From DSUN01 sp035527715 (GTDB lineage: Bacteria > Planctomycetota > PUPC01 > DSUN01): a stretch of 64,000 nt of DNA. The stretch lies in assembly GCA_035527715.1 (NCBI GenBank), contig DATKZY010000008.1, positions 1-64,000 of the forward strand, in the 5' to 3' direction. A program made the position numbers and the translations under genes. The stretch's first letter is position 1. Every line of letters begins with the position of its first letter. Below, piece after piece: positions 36,901-45,860 of this stretch. Under the pieces are notes generated by a model. The model had not been told where the DNA came from. It saw only the letters and a program-made list of their open reading frames with translations, and made no database searches.

Positions 36901-37865
36901 CCTCGGTGGACAAGGCGGTGGCCGCCATCGAGAAGCCGCGGGCCACCATCGAGATTGACGAGGGCATCTACTCCCGCGGCAACATCGCGGTCCCAGGCAA
37001 GACGGCCGAGGGGCTGATCCTGCGGGGCATGGGCGACAAGCGGCCCCGCCTCGACGGCGGCGTCAAGCGCGACACGATCCTCAAGTTCGCGAAGGATGCC
37101 AAGGGCGTCTGGCTCGAAAACCTCGAGTTCGCCAACACGAAGGCGGCCATTGACCTCGAGATCAACTGCTCGATCACCCTCCGCGACTGCGTCGCCATCC
37201 ACAACGTCGACTCGGCCTTCACCAGGCATCCGGTGACGAACGTCACCCTGGCCGCCTCGATCCTCCGGCTCGACAAGATGGCCGACGTGCGCGCGCGCCA
37301 CAGCGCCGTCCAACTGGCCGACAAGGCCACCGTCGAGGGCGGCGAGATCGTCGGCTCCATCCTCGTCGGCAACGACATCGCGTTCCGCAAGGTCACCCTC
37401 ACCGACTGCCTGGTGATCGGCGACGGCGTGCTCAAGGGCGACGTGAAGCTCAACCACGTCACCGCCATCGGGCCGCTCACCGTCCCCGACGACTCGCGCA
37501 ACAACACCGTCACCGACAGCATCCTCGCTGCGCTCCTGGTCGCCGACGGCAGGGCCAAGGCGAAGGACAAGCGTGCCGAGGTGGCCGTCACCCTCAAGGA
37601 CACCGCCCTCTACGCCCAGACGAGGCCGTGGCCGAAGGACCAGGTGAAGACGGAGGGCGAGGTCCTCGTCCGCGCCACGCGGCCCCCCTTCGCGGACCCG
37701 CACGGCCCCGACTATCGCCTGCCCGAGGGCAGCCCCCTGGCCGACAAGGCGTCGGACAAGACGGCCCTCGGCTGCCGCTTCCCGCCCGAGACGTTCGACC
37801 TGCTCCGCACCGTCGCCAAGCGCTACCCGCAGCTCCTCAAGCCCCCGCCGGCGTCGCGCAGGTAG
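33903..37865 (+). CDS. Membrane Ser/Thr protein kinase with N-terminal zinc ribbon and predicted beta-helix C-terminus
   Basis: 1320 residues. A zinc ribbon (CPNC ... CPTC, residues 8-29) and a Pro-rich linker precede a Hanks-type kinase domain (~105-370): GHGGMGSV loop, VAIK (Lys139), HRDIKPSN (Asp233), DLG in place of DFG (251-253) and MAPEF. A transmembrane helix spans ~397-418. The outer part has Pro/Glu/Lys repeats, coiled coil and tetratricopeptide-like helices, a second PKQKQPEPK repeat tract (~890-925), and from ~1010 a right-handed beta-helix-like region (GLILRGMGDKRPRLDGG, VWLENLEF, SITLRDCVAIHN). It probably phosphorylates cytoplasmic targets in response to an extracytoplasmic ligand. 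GTG 33903; no strong Shine-Dalgarno. Confidence 0.9.
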   Translation: MAKLIVSCPNCNGKMAAPEGAERFRCPTCKTVLSAPKQPGDDVSVTQTATMTFAAPVPPTEVAPAPSAPPAPSPAPGPSEATSPAAPEPSPPRKPADGGELAVGQRLGGYTITRLVGHGGMGSVYEAVQEGLKRRVAIKVLPEAAARDADFLVNFKREAQAIAKLNHPNIVQIFDIDEDRGYHFFSMEYVDGESLADRLERKGRLPLPEAVQIVAQAAVALDYACERMLVHRDIKPSNLLLAERGGVKVADLGLLKSLEGTSVSMVRGTHGGPLYMAPEFAKNPRLVDCRSDIYALGAVLFHALTGRPPFRGSSTAEIILQHAEAPMPSARALAPEVPQSVEGLLKKMCAKDPAERFQNYTELLDAMQALLKSTAIRLPQTDTGSPTVRRGGRKSALPVAIAVAAAVLVVAGLLIVVVPRLGSGRSQAVAPATSTSPEPEKSPAPPPEKPTPPVVPEEKKEPEDKGKDVVEPPKPKEKPPEPKEEPKAEPKEEPKEAPKKGDAPAWEARLAEARRSAGVLAAEGQFGKALTVLEELTKDNEDADLVKAVAEARAAVQAQAAKAYEAVVKKAGALAAQGKLDETRAALQAVVDTYGTDAEVVKAKEAVDAIDQFKESQATLVKGVDAARATADATARRAARQAEVAKGLQGVQALLENWQFDEALAELGKLKFEDPAFAAQVEQRKAATEALATFRDAVARHIKTAEPRLRKSDLRVSGLNGDLTDADKEGITAVVTGGGGHEKEKTPWAKLAEPTVERLTRLRGIVKLGDPTQQLAIGFWYLLLGSDEKARATLARAGELGAKTDALREPVQPPEKAEKEVQAARAFADTLKLVLEGKSRAAAAALAGYKEKFGDTDYYVAQERLYEVASAYKPYTPPSVAEVPPEPPPEPKQKEPTPKQKQPEPKEKQPAPKQKQPEPKPPQPGDEAKAKECYERAATAFRAHQFDECKKHLAALRQASPASRLLSDKKLTPTVEAMQKAVDARGQLLKVSPGTRGAHASVDKAVAAIEKPRATIEIDEGIYSRGNIAVPGKTAEGLILRGMGDKRPRLDGGVKRDTILKFAKDAKGVWLENLEFANTKAAIDLEINCSITLRDCVAIHNVDSAFTRHPVTNVTLAASILRLDKMADVRARHSAVQLADKATVEGGEIVGSILVGNDIAFRKVTLTDCLVIGDGVLKGDVKLNHVTAIGPLTVPDDSRNNTVTDSILAALLVADGRAKAKDKRAEVAVTLKDTALYAQTRPWPKDQVKTEGEVLVRATRPPFADPHGPDYRLPEGSPLADKASDKTALGCRFPPETFDLLRTVAKRYPQLLKPPPASRR

Positions 37866-38014
37866 CGGCTGCACGACCTAGGCAGCGGACCACTGAATGG
37901 GTGGACGAATGGATGGATGACGGGACGCTCGGGCAACTGTCCAGCCATCCCACTGCCCCATCCCGCCGCCGCCCAGCCTCACTCCCACCCCCTGTAGCCT
38001 GATGAGAGGACAGC

Positions 38015-39082
38015 ATGGAGCGCGAGAACCTCCACGACGGACGCGAGGACGGGCTCGAGCCGCTCGAGGCGCTGGACGTGCGTTCGACCCGCACCTTCGC
38101 CGAGATGCTCGAGGCGATGGCCAAGACCGCCTTCGGCGGGCGCAACCTGGGCGAAGCCTTCCACGTGCTCAGGGCCATGGCCGACGACCCCGACTGCACG
38201 ATCGTCCTCACCATCTCGGGGGCCATGACCGTGGCCAAGATGGGCAAGGTCGTGTGCGAGATGATCAACTCGGGCCTCGCCCATATCGTCATCTCGACCG
38301 GCGCCCTCATGGCCCACGGCCTCACCGAGGCCATCGGCCTCACCCACTACCGGCACGACCCCAGCACCCCCGACAAGGAGCTCTACGAGAAGGGCTACAA
38401 CCGCGTCTACGACACGCTCGAGATGGAGGCCAACCTCTGCGAGGCCGAGCGCGTGATGAGCGCCGTGCTGGCGAAGTTCGACTGGTCGCGCCCCACCTGC
38501 TCCAGCGAGGTGACCCTCGCCATCGGCCGCTACCTCGTCGAGCAGGGCCAGATGCCCAGCATCCTCGGCTGCGCCTTCGAGAGGGGCGTGCCCGTCTACG
38601 TCCCCGCCTTCACCGACTCCGAGCTGGGCCTCGACCTCGCCACCCACATCCTCGCCAAGGCGAAGGCCCGGCGCCAGCAGAAGAACCTCGAAGCCTTCTT
38701 CCAGCACGCGCCGAACTTCAACCCGTACCTGGATCTCCACGACTACGCGAAGCGGGCCTTGCGGGCGAAGCGCCTGGGCATCTTCACCGTGGGCGGCGGC
38801 GTGCCGCGCAACTGGGCGCAGCAGGTCGCGCCGTTCATTGACATCATCAACATGCGTGTCGGCAGCGCCCTGCCCGTGCCGCGGTTCCAGTACGGCGTGC
38901 GCCTGTGCCCCGAGCCGGTGCACTGGGGCGGCCTGAGCGGCTGCACGTATTCCGAGGGGGTGTCGTGGGGCAAATTCGTCAGCCCCGACGAGGGCGGGCG
39001 CTACGCCGAGGTCCACTGCGACGCCACGATTGCCTGGCCCCTCCTCATCCGCGCCGTCTGCGAGGCGCGGGGCATGGTATAG
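38015..39082 (+). CDS. Deoxyhypusine-synthase-like NAD-dependent enzyme
   Basis: 355 residues covering the whole deoxyhypusine synthase fold: TISGAMTVAKMGKVVCEMI, HIVISTGALMAHGLTEAIG, VYDTLEMEANLCEAE, then CAFERGVPVYVPAFTDSELGLDL, FTVGGGVPRNWAQQV and YSEGVSWGK. The last block holds the lysine that carries the aminobutyl intermediate in true DHS. Bacteria lack eIF5A, and bacterial DHS-like proteins are thought to make homospermidine or related polyamines, so that is the likely role. ATG 38015 has GAGAGGA 5 bp upstream. It follows the kinase gene after ~150 bp with no obvious functional link. Confidence 0.88.
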   Translation: MERENLHDGREDGLEPLEALDVRSTRTFAEMLEAMAKTAFGGRNLGEAFHVLRAMADDPDCTIVLTISGAMTVAKMGKVVCEMINSGLAHIVISTGALMAHGLTEAIGLTHYRHDPSTPDKELYEKGYNRVYDTLEMEANLCEAERVMSAVLAKFDWSRPTCSSEVTLAIGRYLVEQGQMPSILGCAFERGVPVYVPAFTDSELGLDLATHILAKAKARRQQKNLEAFFQHAPNFNPYLDLHDYAKRALRAKRLGIFTVGGGVPRNWAQQVAPFIDIINMRVGSALPVPRFQYGVRLCPEPVHWGGLSGCTYSEGVSWGKFVSPDEGGRYAEVHCDATIAWPLLIRAVCEARGMV

Positions 39083-39243
39083 CGGCTCCGGCGCACCGTC
39101 CTGCCGTGTGGGACTGACGAGCCGGAGAGCCCGATGCCAGCGAATAGCGCCCGTGTTCAGGCCAAGGCCCCGCGGTGGCCCGCCCTCGTCGCGGCACTGG
39201 CCGTCCGCCTGGGCCCCTTCCCGCTCGCGCAGGGGAATGAGTC

Positions 39244-39267
39244 TTGCATACTTGTTCAACTATGCAA
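39244..39267. promoter_or_regulatory. Palindromic operator-like site 1
   Basis: 24 bp: arm TTGCATACTTG, centre TT, arm CAACTATGCAA (one mismatch), followed by TTCCTGTC. Confidence 0.75.
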
Positions 39268-39346
39268 TTCCTGTCTCTTGCCCCGGCCTTCGGCCTGCCT
39301 GGCCCCCAGCGGCGGGTGGCGTTGGGCATCCCGCGGGAAGTAGGAA

Positions 39347-39370
39347 TTGCATAGCTGTTCAAGTATGCAA
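39347..39370. promoter_or_regulatory. Palindromic operator-like site 2
   Basis: 24 bp: arm TTGCATAGCTG, centre TT, arm CAAGTATGCAA (two mismatches), inside a longer AGGAA...TTCCT palindrome. 103 bp after site 1. Confidence 0.75.
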
Positions 39371-39495
39371 TTCCTCTGCCGGCCAATGGCGCAGCTTTCG
39401 ACGTCAAGCCTTCGCGGTCGCTCGCGGGCGCCGGCGGCATCGGTGACGTTCGGCGTCCGCGCGGGTGCGTTCGCGCTTGCGCGGCAGAGCAAGTT

Positions 39496-39519
39496 TTGCA
39501 TACTTGTTCAAGTATGCAA
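39496..39519. promoter_or_regulatory. Palindromic operator-like site 3
   Basis: 24 bp with perfect 11-bp arms (TTGCATACTTG / CAAGTATGCAA) around TT, followed by TTCCTGTC. 149 bp after site 2. Confidence 0.8.
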
Positions 39520-39602
39520 TTCCTGTCTCCTGCCTGCGCCCACGGCCTGGGCGGCCCGAAGCGGCAGGGGGGAAGCCTTGGGTGCCTTGCGACAAACAGG
39601 GG

Positions 39603-39626
39603 TTGAATGGTTGTTCAGGTACGCAA
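39603..39626. promoter_or_regulatory. Palindromic operator-like site 4 (degenerate)
   Basis: 24 bp: TTGAATGGTTG, TT, CAGGTACGCAA, followed by TTCCTCT; same register as the others but weaker. 107 bp after site 3. Confidence 0.6.
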
Positions 39627-39752
39627 TTCCTCTCCCTGCTGATGGCGCTGCTGTCGAGGTCAAGGCTCCGTGGTCGCCGAGCGGGGGCCGGCGGGATTGA
39701 TGATGTTGGGCGTCCGCGCGGGTGCCGTGCCGTTTGCGCGGGAGGACAGGTT

Positions 39753-39776
39753 TTGCATACTTGTTCAAGTATGCAA
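39753..39776. promoter_or_regulatory. Palindromic operator-like site 5
   Basis: 24 bp, perfect 11-bp arms identical to site 3. 150 bp after site 4. Confidence 0.8.
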
Positions 39777-39860
39777 TGTCTGTCTCCGGCCTGCACGCGC
39801 GGCGTGGCTGGCCCGAGGCGACAGGGGAGGACGCCGTGGGTGGTCGGTGAGAGGCAAGCA

Positions 39861-39884
39861 TTGCGTAGTTGTTCGAGTGTCCAA
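39861..39884. promoter_or_regulatory. Palindromic operator-like site 6 (degenerate)
   Basis: 24 bp: TTGCGTAGTTG, TT, CGAGTGTCCAA. It ends 20 bp before the start codon of the ArsR-type gene, where it would overlap the promoter or leader. 108 bp after site 5. Confidence 0.6.
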
Positions 39885-39904
39885 TCTCTCTCAGGGGCAC
39901 GGGA

Positions 39905-40561
39905 ATGGATGAGGTCATCGTCCGCGTCCTGCGCACGGTAGCCTGCCAGACGAGGCTGCGCATCCTCGCCCACCTGCTGGGCGTCAAGGAAGCGACGCCC
40001 AGCCAACTCGCGCGCGAGCTGGGGATCGAGCTGGACCTCGTGTCCGCTCATCTTGCGCGCCTTGCCGCCGCGGGGCTCATCCTGCGGCGGCGCTCGGGCC
40101 TGCGCTGCTTCTGCATTGCCCGGTCCCCCTACCGCGACGACGCGCTCAGTGGCCAGGTGCTCGCCTGGCTGCGGGACGCCTTGCGCGCTGAATCCCCCAC
40201 CAAGTCACGCACGCGCCCTCCCGAGAGCGCCAGCGTGACAGCAATGGCCCCCCCACCCCAATCCCATACGGTCGTCTTCCATGCGGCGACCGCGTTCACG
40301 AATCTTCGTCGCATCCAGATCCTGCGTCGTCTCGCAAACAGCAAACCGGCGGACGTCGCGGCGTTGACGCGTGAACTTCGGATGTCGGGGGCGGCCCTCG
40401 GCCGGCATGTCCGGAAGCTCATGCGGCGGGGCTATGTCCGCGTGACGCGACACAGGGGGCGCCGTCTCTATCAACTGGCCCGCGATGGTGTGACGCCGCT
40501 TCACGCGCGTCTGCTGGAGGTGGTCGCTGCCCATTGGGGTAGACAGGATTTGCATAGTTGA
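39905..40561 (+). CDS. ArsR-type regulator with two winged-helix domains
   Basis: 218 residues made of two winged-helix DNA-binding domains: residues ~1-90 (RTVACQTRLRILAHLLGV, TPSQLARELGIELDLVSAHL, ARLAAAGLILRRRSG) and ~122-212 (TNLRRIQILRRLANSK, AALTRELRMSGAALGRHVRK, LMRRGYVRVTRHRGRRLYQL). The linker is Pro/Ser-rich. No ArsR metal-binding cysteine motif is evident. Most ArsR proteins have one winged helix and dimerise, so a tandem version could bind a palindrome as a monomer or bridge two sites. Six palindromes lie upstream and one covers its stop codon, so autoregulation is likely. ATG 39905; weak Shine-Dalgarno (AGGGGCACGGG). The frame is open to 39869. Confidence 0.82.
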   Translation: MDEVIVRVLRTVACQTRLRILAHLLGVKEATPSQLARELGIELDLVSAHLARLAAAGLILRRRSGLRCFCIARSPYRDDALSGQVLAWLRDALRAESPTKSRTRPPESASVTAMAPPPQSHTVVFHAATAFTNLRRIQILRRLANSKPADVAALTRELRMSGAALGRHVRKLMRRGYVRVTRHRGRRLYQLARDGVTPLHARLLEVVAAHWGRQDLHS

Positions 40562-40580
40562 ACAACTATGCAAATCCTGT
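40543..40580. promoter_or_regulatory. Site 7: perfect 38-bp palindrome at the stop codon of the ArsR-type gene
   Basis: Arms ACAGGATTTGCATAGTTG and CAACTATGCAAATCCTGT match perfectly over 18 bp around a two-base AA centre. The core is the same motif as sites 1-6. The TGA stop of the regulator lies in the middle (40559-40561) and the SGNH gene starts 30 bp later. It may be an operator for the downstream gene, an RNA hairpin, or both. Confidence 0.8.
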
Positions 40581-40609
40581 ACATGCCCGCCGATACCTCG
40601 GAGGAGAAG

Positions 40610-41797
40610 GTGTTGACTGGACGAAGGCGGGGACTGATGGCGGTCGTGGCGGTTGCTGTGATCGCCGCGACCTGCGCGCCCCGTGGCGCCCGGCATCTGC
40701 GTCTATCGCCGCCGCCACGCGTCGTGTGCCTCGGGGATTCGATCACCGATGGCTGCACGTATCCGCAGCTCATCGTGCAGACGCTGCGCGAGGCGGGGCG
40801 CCCTGCCCCAATGGTGATCTGCGCCGGCGTGGCGAGCGACACCGCTCCCCAGATGGCGGCCCGCCTCGAGACGACCGTGCTTGCCTTCCAGCCCACCCTC
40901 GTCACCTTCAGCGCGGGCACGAACGACGCGCTGCGGGGCGTCTCGCCCGCCGAGTACGAGCGGGCGCTCCGCGAGATCTCCGCCAAGGTGAAGGCCCAGG
41001 GCGGCTCGATGCTCCTTCTCACCCCGTGCATCGTCAGCCCTGGCAAGGGGGGCGACGCAGCGGCGAAGGCCAAGGCCGAGGCCGCCGAGAGGGTCATTGC
41101 TCAATACATCGAGGTCATCCGCAAGGCCGCCGCCGAGGAAGGGTATCCCGTGGCCGAGACCAACGCCCTGATGCAGGCGGCCCGAGGCCAGGGCAAGGAG
41201 CTGATGGCCGACGACGGCATCCACCCCAACTACCTTGGCCAGAGTCTCATGGCCCGCGCAGTCCTCGACGCCATGGGCCACCGCGACGTGCCGCTGCCCC
41301 GCGAGTTCCGGCCCACGCTTTTTCCCGGCGTCGTGCGTGAGTGGAGGATGCGCCTTGCCCCGCTCGATGGGCGGGGGAAGCCGCAGCGGCTCACCGAGGC
41401 CACGGTGGGCCAGCTTGCGCCCGACGCTTCGTGGAAGACCTACACGCTGCCCGACCCCCCTCCCCCATCCAAGCCCTCGGCTGAGGACTGGTGGGAGCAG
41501 GAGCGCCGCAACGGCTTCGGCCTGCGGGTCCACGATGTGGTCGGCAAGGGCCTCGTGCAGGCCGTCGCCGTCGTCGAATGCGGCGAGCCGGCGAACGCCT
41601 TCGTCAACACCGGCATCGGCATCGCCACCGTGTGGCTCAACGGCAGGAAGCTGCACGAGCAGGGCTCCGCCTGGACCGGCTTCCACGCCGGCAAGGAGCG
41701 CTTGCCCGTGGACCTCCAGCGCGGCAGGAATGAGCTGGTCGTGGAGATTGACGGGCCGCAGTTCTTCCTCAGCGTCACCCGCAAGCTCATCTGGTAA
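40610..41797 (+). CDS. Secreted SGNH/GDSL hydrolase with C-terminal beta domain
   Basis: About 395 residues. A basic then hydrophobic N-terminus (TGRRRGLMAVVAVAVIAATCAP) is a signal peptide. The SGNH domain has LGDSITDG (nucleophile Ser), SAGTNDAL (Gly/Asn blocks) and DDGIHPNYLG (Asp-His). From ~residue 205 a beta-rich domain follows (LVQAVAVVECG, IGIATVWLNGRKLHEQG, NELVVEIDG), likely sugar binding. A carbohydrate esterase role is inferred. The frame is open from ATG 40568, which lies inside the palindrome; GTG 40610 or TTG 40613 is preferred because GGAGGAG lies at 40600-40606 and the signal peptide starts there. Confidence 0.85.
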   Translation: MLTGRRRGLMAVVAVAVIAATCAPRGARHLRLSPPPRVVCLGDSITDGCTYPQLIVQTLREAGRPAPMVICAGVASDTAPQMAARLETTVLAFQPTLVTFSAGTNDALRGVSPAEYERALREISAKVKAQGGSMLLLTPCIVSPGKGGDAAAKAKAEAAERVIAQYIEVIRKAAAEEGYPVAETNALMQAARGQGKELMADDGIHPNYLGQSLMARAVLDAMGHRDVPLPREFRPTLFPGVVREWRMRLAPLDGRGKPQRLTEATVGQLAPDASWKTYTLPDPPPPSKPSAEDWWEQERRNGFGLRVHDVVGKGLVQAVAVVECGEPANAFVNTGIGIATVWLNGRKLHEQGSAWTGFHAGKERLPVDLQRGRNELVVEIDGPQFFLSVTRKLIW

Positions 41798-41918
41798 GAG
41801 GACGTCAGGTTCGAGTGAGGAGACAGGGTGTGCGGGAGCGGGTAGGGGGAGGGTCGGGCTTCCGGAAGGCGGGTCGCGTTGCCAGGGTTCGGGGCCAGGC
41901 CCGCGCCCCGCAACAGGC

Positions 41919-41947
41919 TTGACACTGGGGCACGCGCAGGGTATGAT
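41919..41947 (+). promoter_or_regulatory. Predicted sigma70-type promoter of the FHA-GAF gene
   Basis: TTGACA (41919-41924), 17 bp, TATGAT (41942-41947); start near 41954, 45 nt before ATG 41999. Confidence 0.7.
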
Positions 41948-41998
41948 TGAGGCCAGTTGATGCAGGAGGGGTAACGCTCGTTTGGCGAGGAAGGGCCC

Positions 41999-43447
41999 AT
42001 GCCACAGTTGCGGGTCAAGAACGGGCCGGCGCAGGGAAAGGTGTACCCCCTGGCGTCCGAGCTGGTCCAGCTCGGACGCGAGGGCGGGGTGCAGGTCCTG
42101 GACACGGCGGCGTCGCGCGTGCACGCCGAGGTCTTTGCGATCGGCGACATGTACTTCATCCGCGACCTGGGGAGCCGGAACGGCACCTACCTCAACGACG
42201 AGCGGCTGGAGCCGAAGCAGGAGGCCCTGCTGCGGGTGGGCGACCTCGTGCGGATCGGCGCCACCCTCGTGGTCTTCGAGGAGCCGGCCCCCAAGCGGCC
42301 CGAGGAGCCGGAGTTCAGTAGCGGCGAGGAGGACATCGGGGCGACGGTCGAGCTCTCGCTCGACGCGCAGACGGAGGTCTCGGAGGGCGCGGCGGTCGCC
42401 GACGCAAACGTCCACTACGCCGTCCTCTACGACGTGGCGAAGGCCGTGAGCTCGGCCTTCGACGTCAAGAGCATGATGCAAAAGGTCTGCGACATCGCCA
42501 TGGCGGCGGTCCGGGCCGACGCGGCGTACGTGTTCGTGCGCGAGGAGGGGCGGCTCGTGCCCGTGGCCCACGCGCGGCGCGTCGAGCGCAGCCAGTTGAC
42601 CATCTCCTCGACCATCGTCCGCCGGGCGCTCCAGCACAGCCGCGCGCTCCTGGTGAGCGATGCCCTGAGCGACTCGCGCTTCTCGGCCTCGTCCAGCGTG
42701 GTGTCGCGCGGCATCCGCGCCGTGATCTGCGCGCCGCTGCTCGCCCACAAGCACCTCGAGGGCGTGCTCTACCTGCACAGCAGCTCGCTCGACCGCCTGT
42801 TCACCGACGAGCATCTGCGCCTCGCCACCGCCATCGCCCTTCAGGCCGCCGTGGCCAGCGAGGCCATCCGCGCCCACGAGGAGAGCCGCCACAGGCTCCT
42901 GTCGGTCTTCCGCACCCTCATCTCGGCCCACGAGCAGGCCTCGCCGGCCGCCACCGAGGGCCACAGCGAGCGGGTGCACGCCTGCGCCCGAGCCATGTGC
43001 CAGGTGATGGAGGTCCCCCCGGCCGACGCGCATCAGATCGAGCTGGCGGCCCTGCTCCACGAGATCGGCCGCTTCGGGGCCCCGGAAGGCGCCCTCGGCC
43101 GCGAGGAGAACCGCTACGACTACGCGACGCTGGGCGCGACCATGCTCCGCAAGATTGACGGCATGGAAGACGTCGCGGCCGCCGTCGAGGCGCACCTCGA
43201 GCGGCTCGACGGCACCGGCGGCCCGGGCCAGTTCGTCGGCCACCAGATCCCCCGCTCCGCTCGCATCGTCGCCGTGGCCGACGAGTTCGAGCAGCGCCTG
43301 AGCGCCTTGGGCAAGGCCCCCCACGAGGCCGCCGCGATCAAGCAGGTGCTGGTCGGCCTCAACCAGGAGGTCCCCGGCAAGTTCGACACCGACGCGTTCA
43401 ACGGCCTCGTCGTCGCCCTCCGCACCGGCAAGCTCGCGCAGGTCTAG
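41999..43447 (+). CDS. FHA-GAF-degenerate HD-GYP signalling protein
   Basis: 482 residues. The FHA domain (~1-95) keeps the phosphothreonine-binding residues (LGREGG, SRVHAE, LGSRNGTYLN). The GAF domain spans ~140-290 (GIRAVICAPLLAHKHLEGVLYL). The C-terminal HD-type domain (~310-475) has HSERVHACARAM, LLHEIGRFG where HD-GYP enzymes have HDIGK, and HLERLDGTGGP where they have HHERxDGxGYP. So both metal and GYP motifs are altered and c-di-GMP phosphodiesterase activity is doubtful. It probably reads phosphorylation by a Ser/Thr kinase such as the one upstream. ATG 41999, GAGGAAGG upstream. Confidence 0.88.
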   Translation: MPQLRVKNGPAQGKVYPLASELVQLGREGGVQVLDTAASRVHAEVFAIGDMYFIRDLGSRNGTYLNDERLEPKQEALLRVGDLVRIGATLVVFEEPAPKRPEEPEFSSGEEDIGATVELSLDAQTEVSEGAAVADANVHYAVLYDVAKAVSSAFDVKSMMQKVCDIAMAAVRADAAYVFVREEGRLVPVAHARRVERSQLTISSTIVRRALQHSRALLVSDALSDSRFSASSSVVSRGIRAVICAPLLAHKHLEGVLYLHSSSLDRLFTDEHLRLATAIALQAAVASEAIRAHEESRHRLLSVFRTLISAHEQASPAATEGHSERVHACARAMCQVMEVPPADAHQIELAALLHEIGRFGAPEGALGREENRYDYATLGATMLRKIDGMEDVAAAVEAHLERLDGTGGPGQFVGHQIPRSARIVAVADEFEQRLSALGKAPHEAAAIKQVLVGLNQEVPGKFDTDAFNGLVVALRTGKLAQV

Positions 43448-43490
43448 GCCCCACACCGCGCGGGAGTCGCGCTCGACGTGTCCTTTCCCC

Positions 43491-43518
43491 TTGACAAGGT
43501 ACCGAACCCTGGTATAGT
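43491..43518 (+). promoter_or_regulatory. Predicted sigma70-type promoter of the hybrid kinase gene
   Basis: TTGACA (43491-43496), 16 bp, TATAGT (43513-43518); start near 43525. Confidence 0.65.
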
Positions 43519-43600
43519 TCCTAATGGCGGCGGTCACCATCTCCCGCCCCGCATCCCCCCGGATGAGGCAGGCAGTTCCTAACCCCATGCCTTGGGCCCC

Positions 43601-45724
<2,124 letters not shown>

Positions 45725-45753
45725 GCCGCCGTGGCTCCGCCCGGTCTCCGCAT

Positions 45754-45783
45754 TTGTGTCCGGCGCGGCATCTGGTATATAAT
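45754..45783 (+). promoter_or_regulatory. Predicted promoter of the first NtrC-type regulator
   Basis: TTGTGT (45754-45759), 18 bp, perfect TATAAT (45778-45783); start near 45790, 71 nt before ATG 45861. Confidence 0.55.
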
Positions 45784-45860
45784 CCCTTGGCGGACGGAGG
45801 GGGCAGGAGAGGGCGCGTCGTGTGTCCCGCGCGGGCGGGGCGCCAGTGCGAGGTGTGGCG

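Larger units (their letters stand above)
39130..39884. repeat. About three degenerate ~255-bp tandem units, each with two palindromes
   Basis: The 822-bp gap 39083-39904 contains three diverged copies of a ~252-262 bp unit. GC-rich filler is only partly conserved (for example GTCCGCGCGGGTGC before palindromes 3 and 5, and CCTGTCTCCTGCC-like tails after the odd ones), whereas the palindromes are nearly unchanged. Short open frames here are by-products of the repeat. No gene supported. Confidence 0.8.

Noticed and set aside
33882..37874. 1330-codon minus-strand frame opposite the Ser/Thr kinase
   Set aside because: The plus strand has complete kinase motifs; the antisense frame has only compositional repeats.
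38002..38841. Alternative 279-codon frame over the deoxyhypusine-synthase-like gene
   Set aside because: Arg/His/Pro-rich shadow; the DHS frame has full family motifs.
39130..39900. CRISPR array
   Set aside because: The repeats are palindromes with alternating ~80 and ~125 bp gaps whose filler is itself a diverged tandem repeat; no cas genes.
39404..40051. Small proteins with CILVQVCNSC-like repeats in the array
   Set aside because: These are translations of the palindrome repeats in several frames, without ribosome-binding sites or homology.
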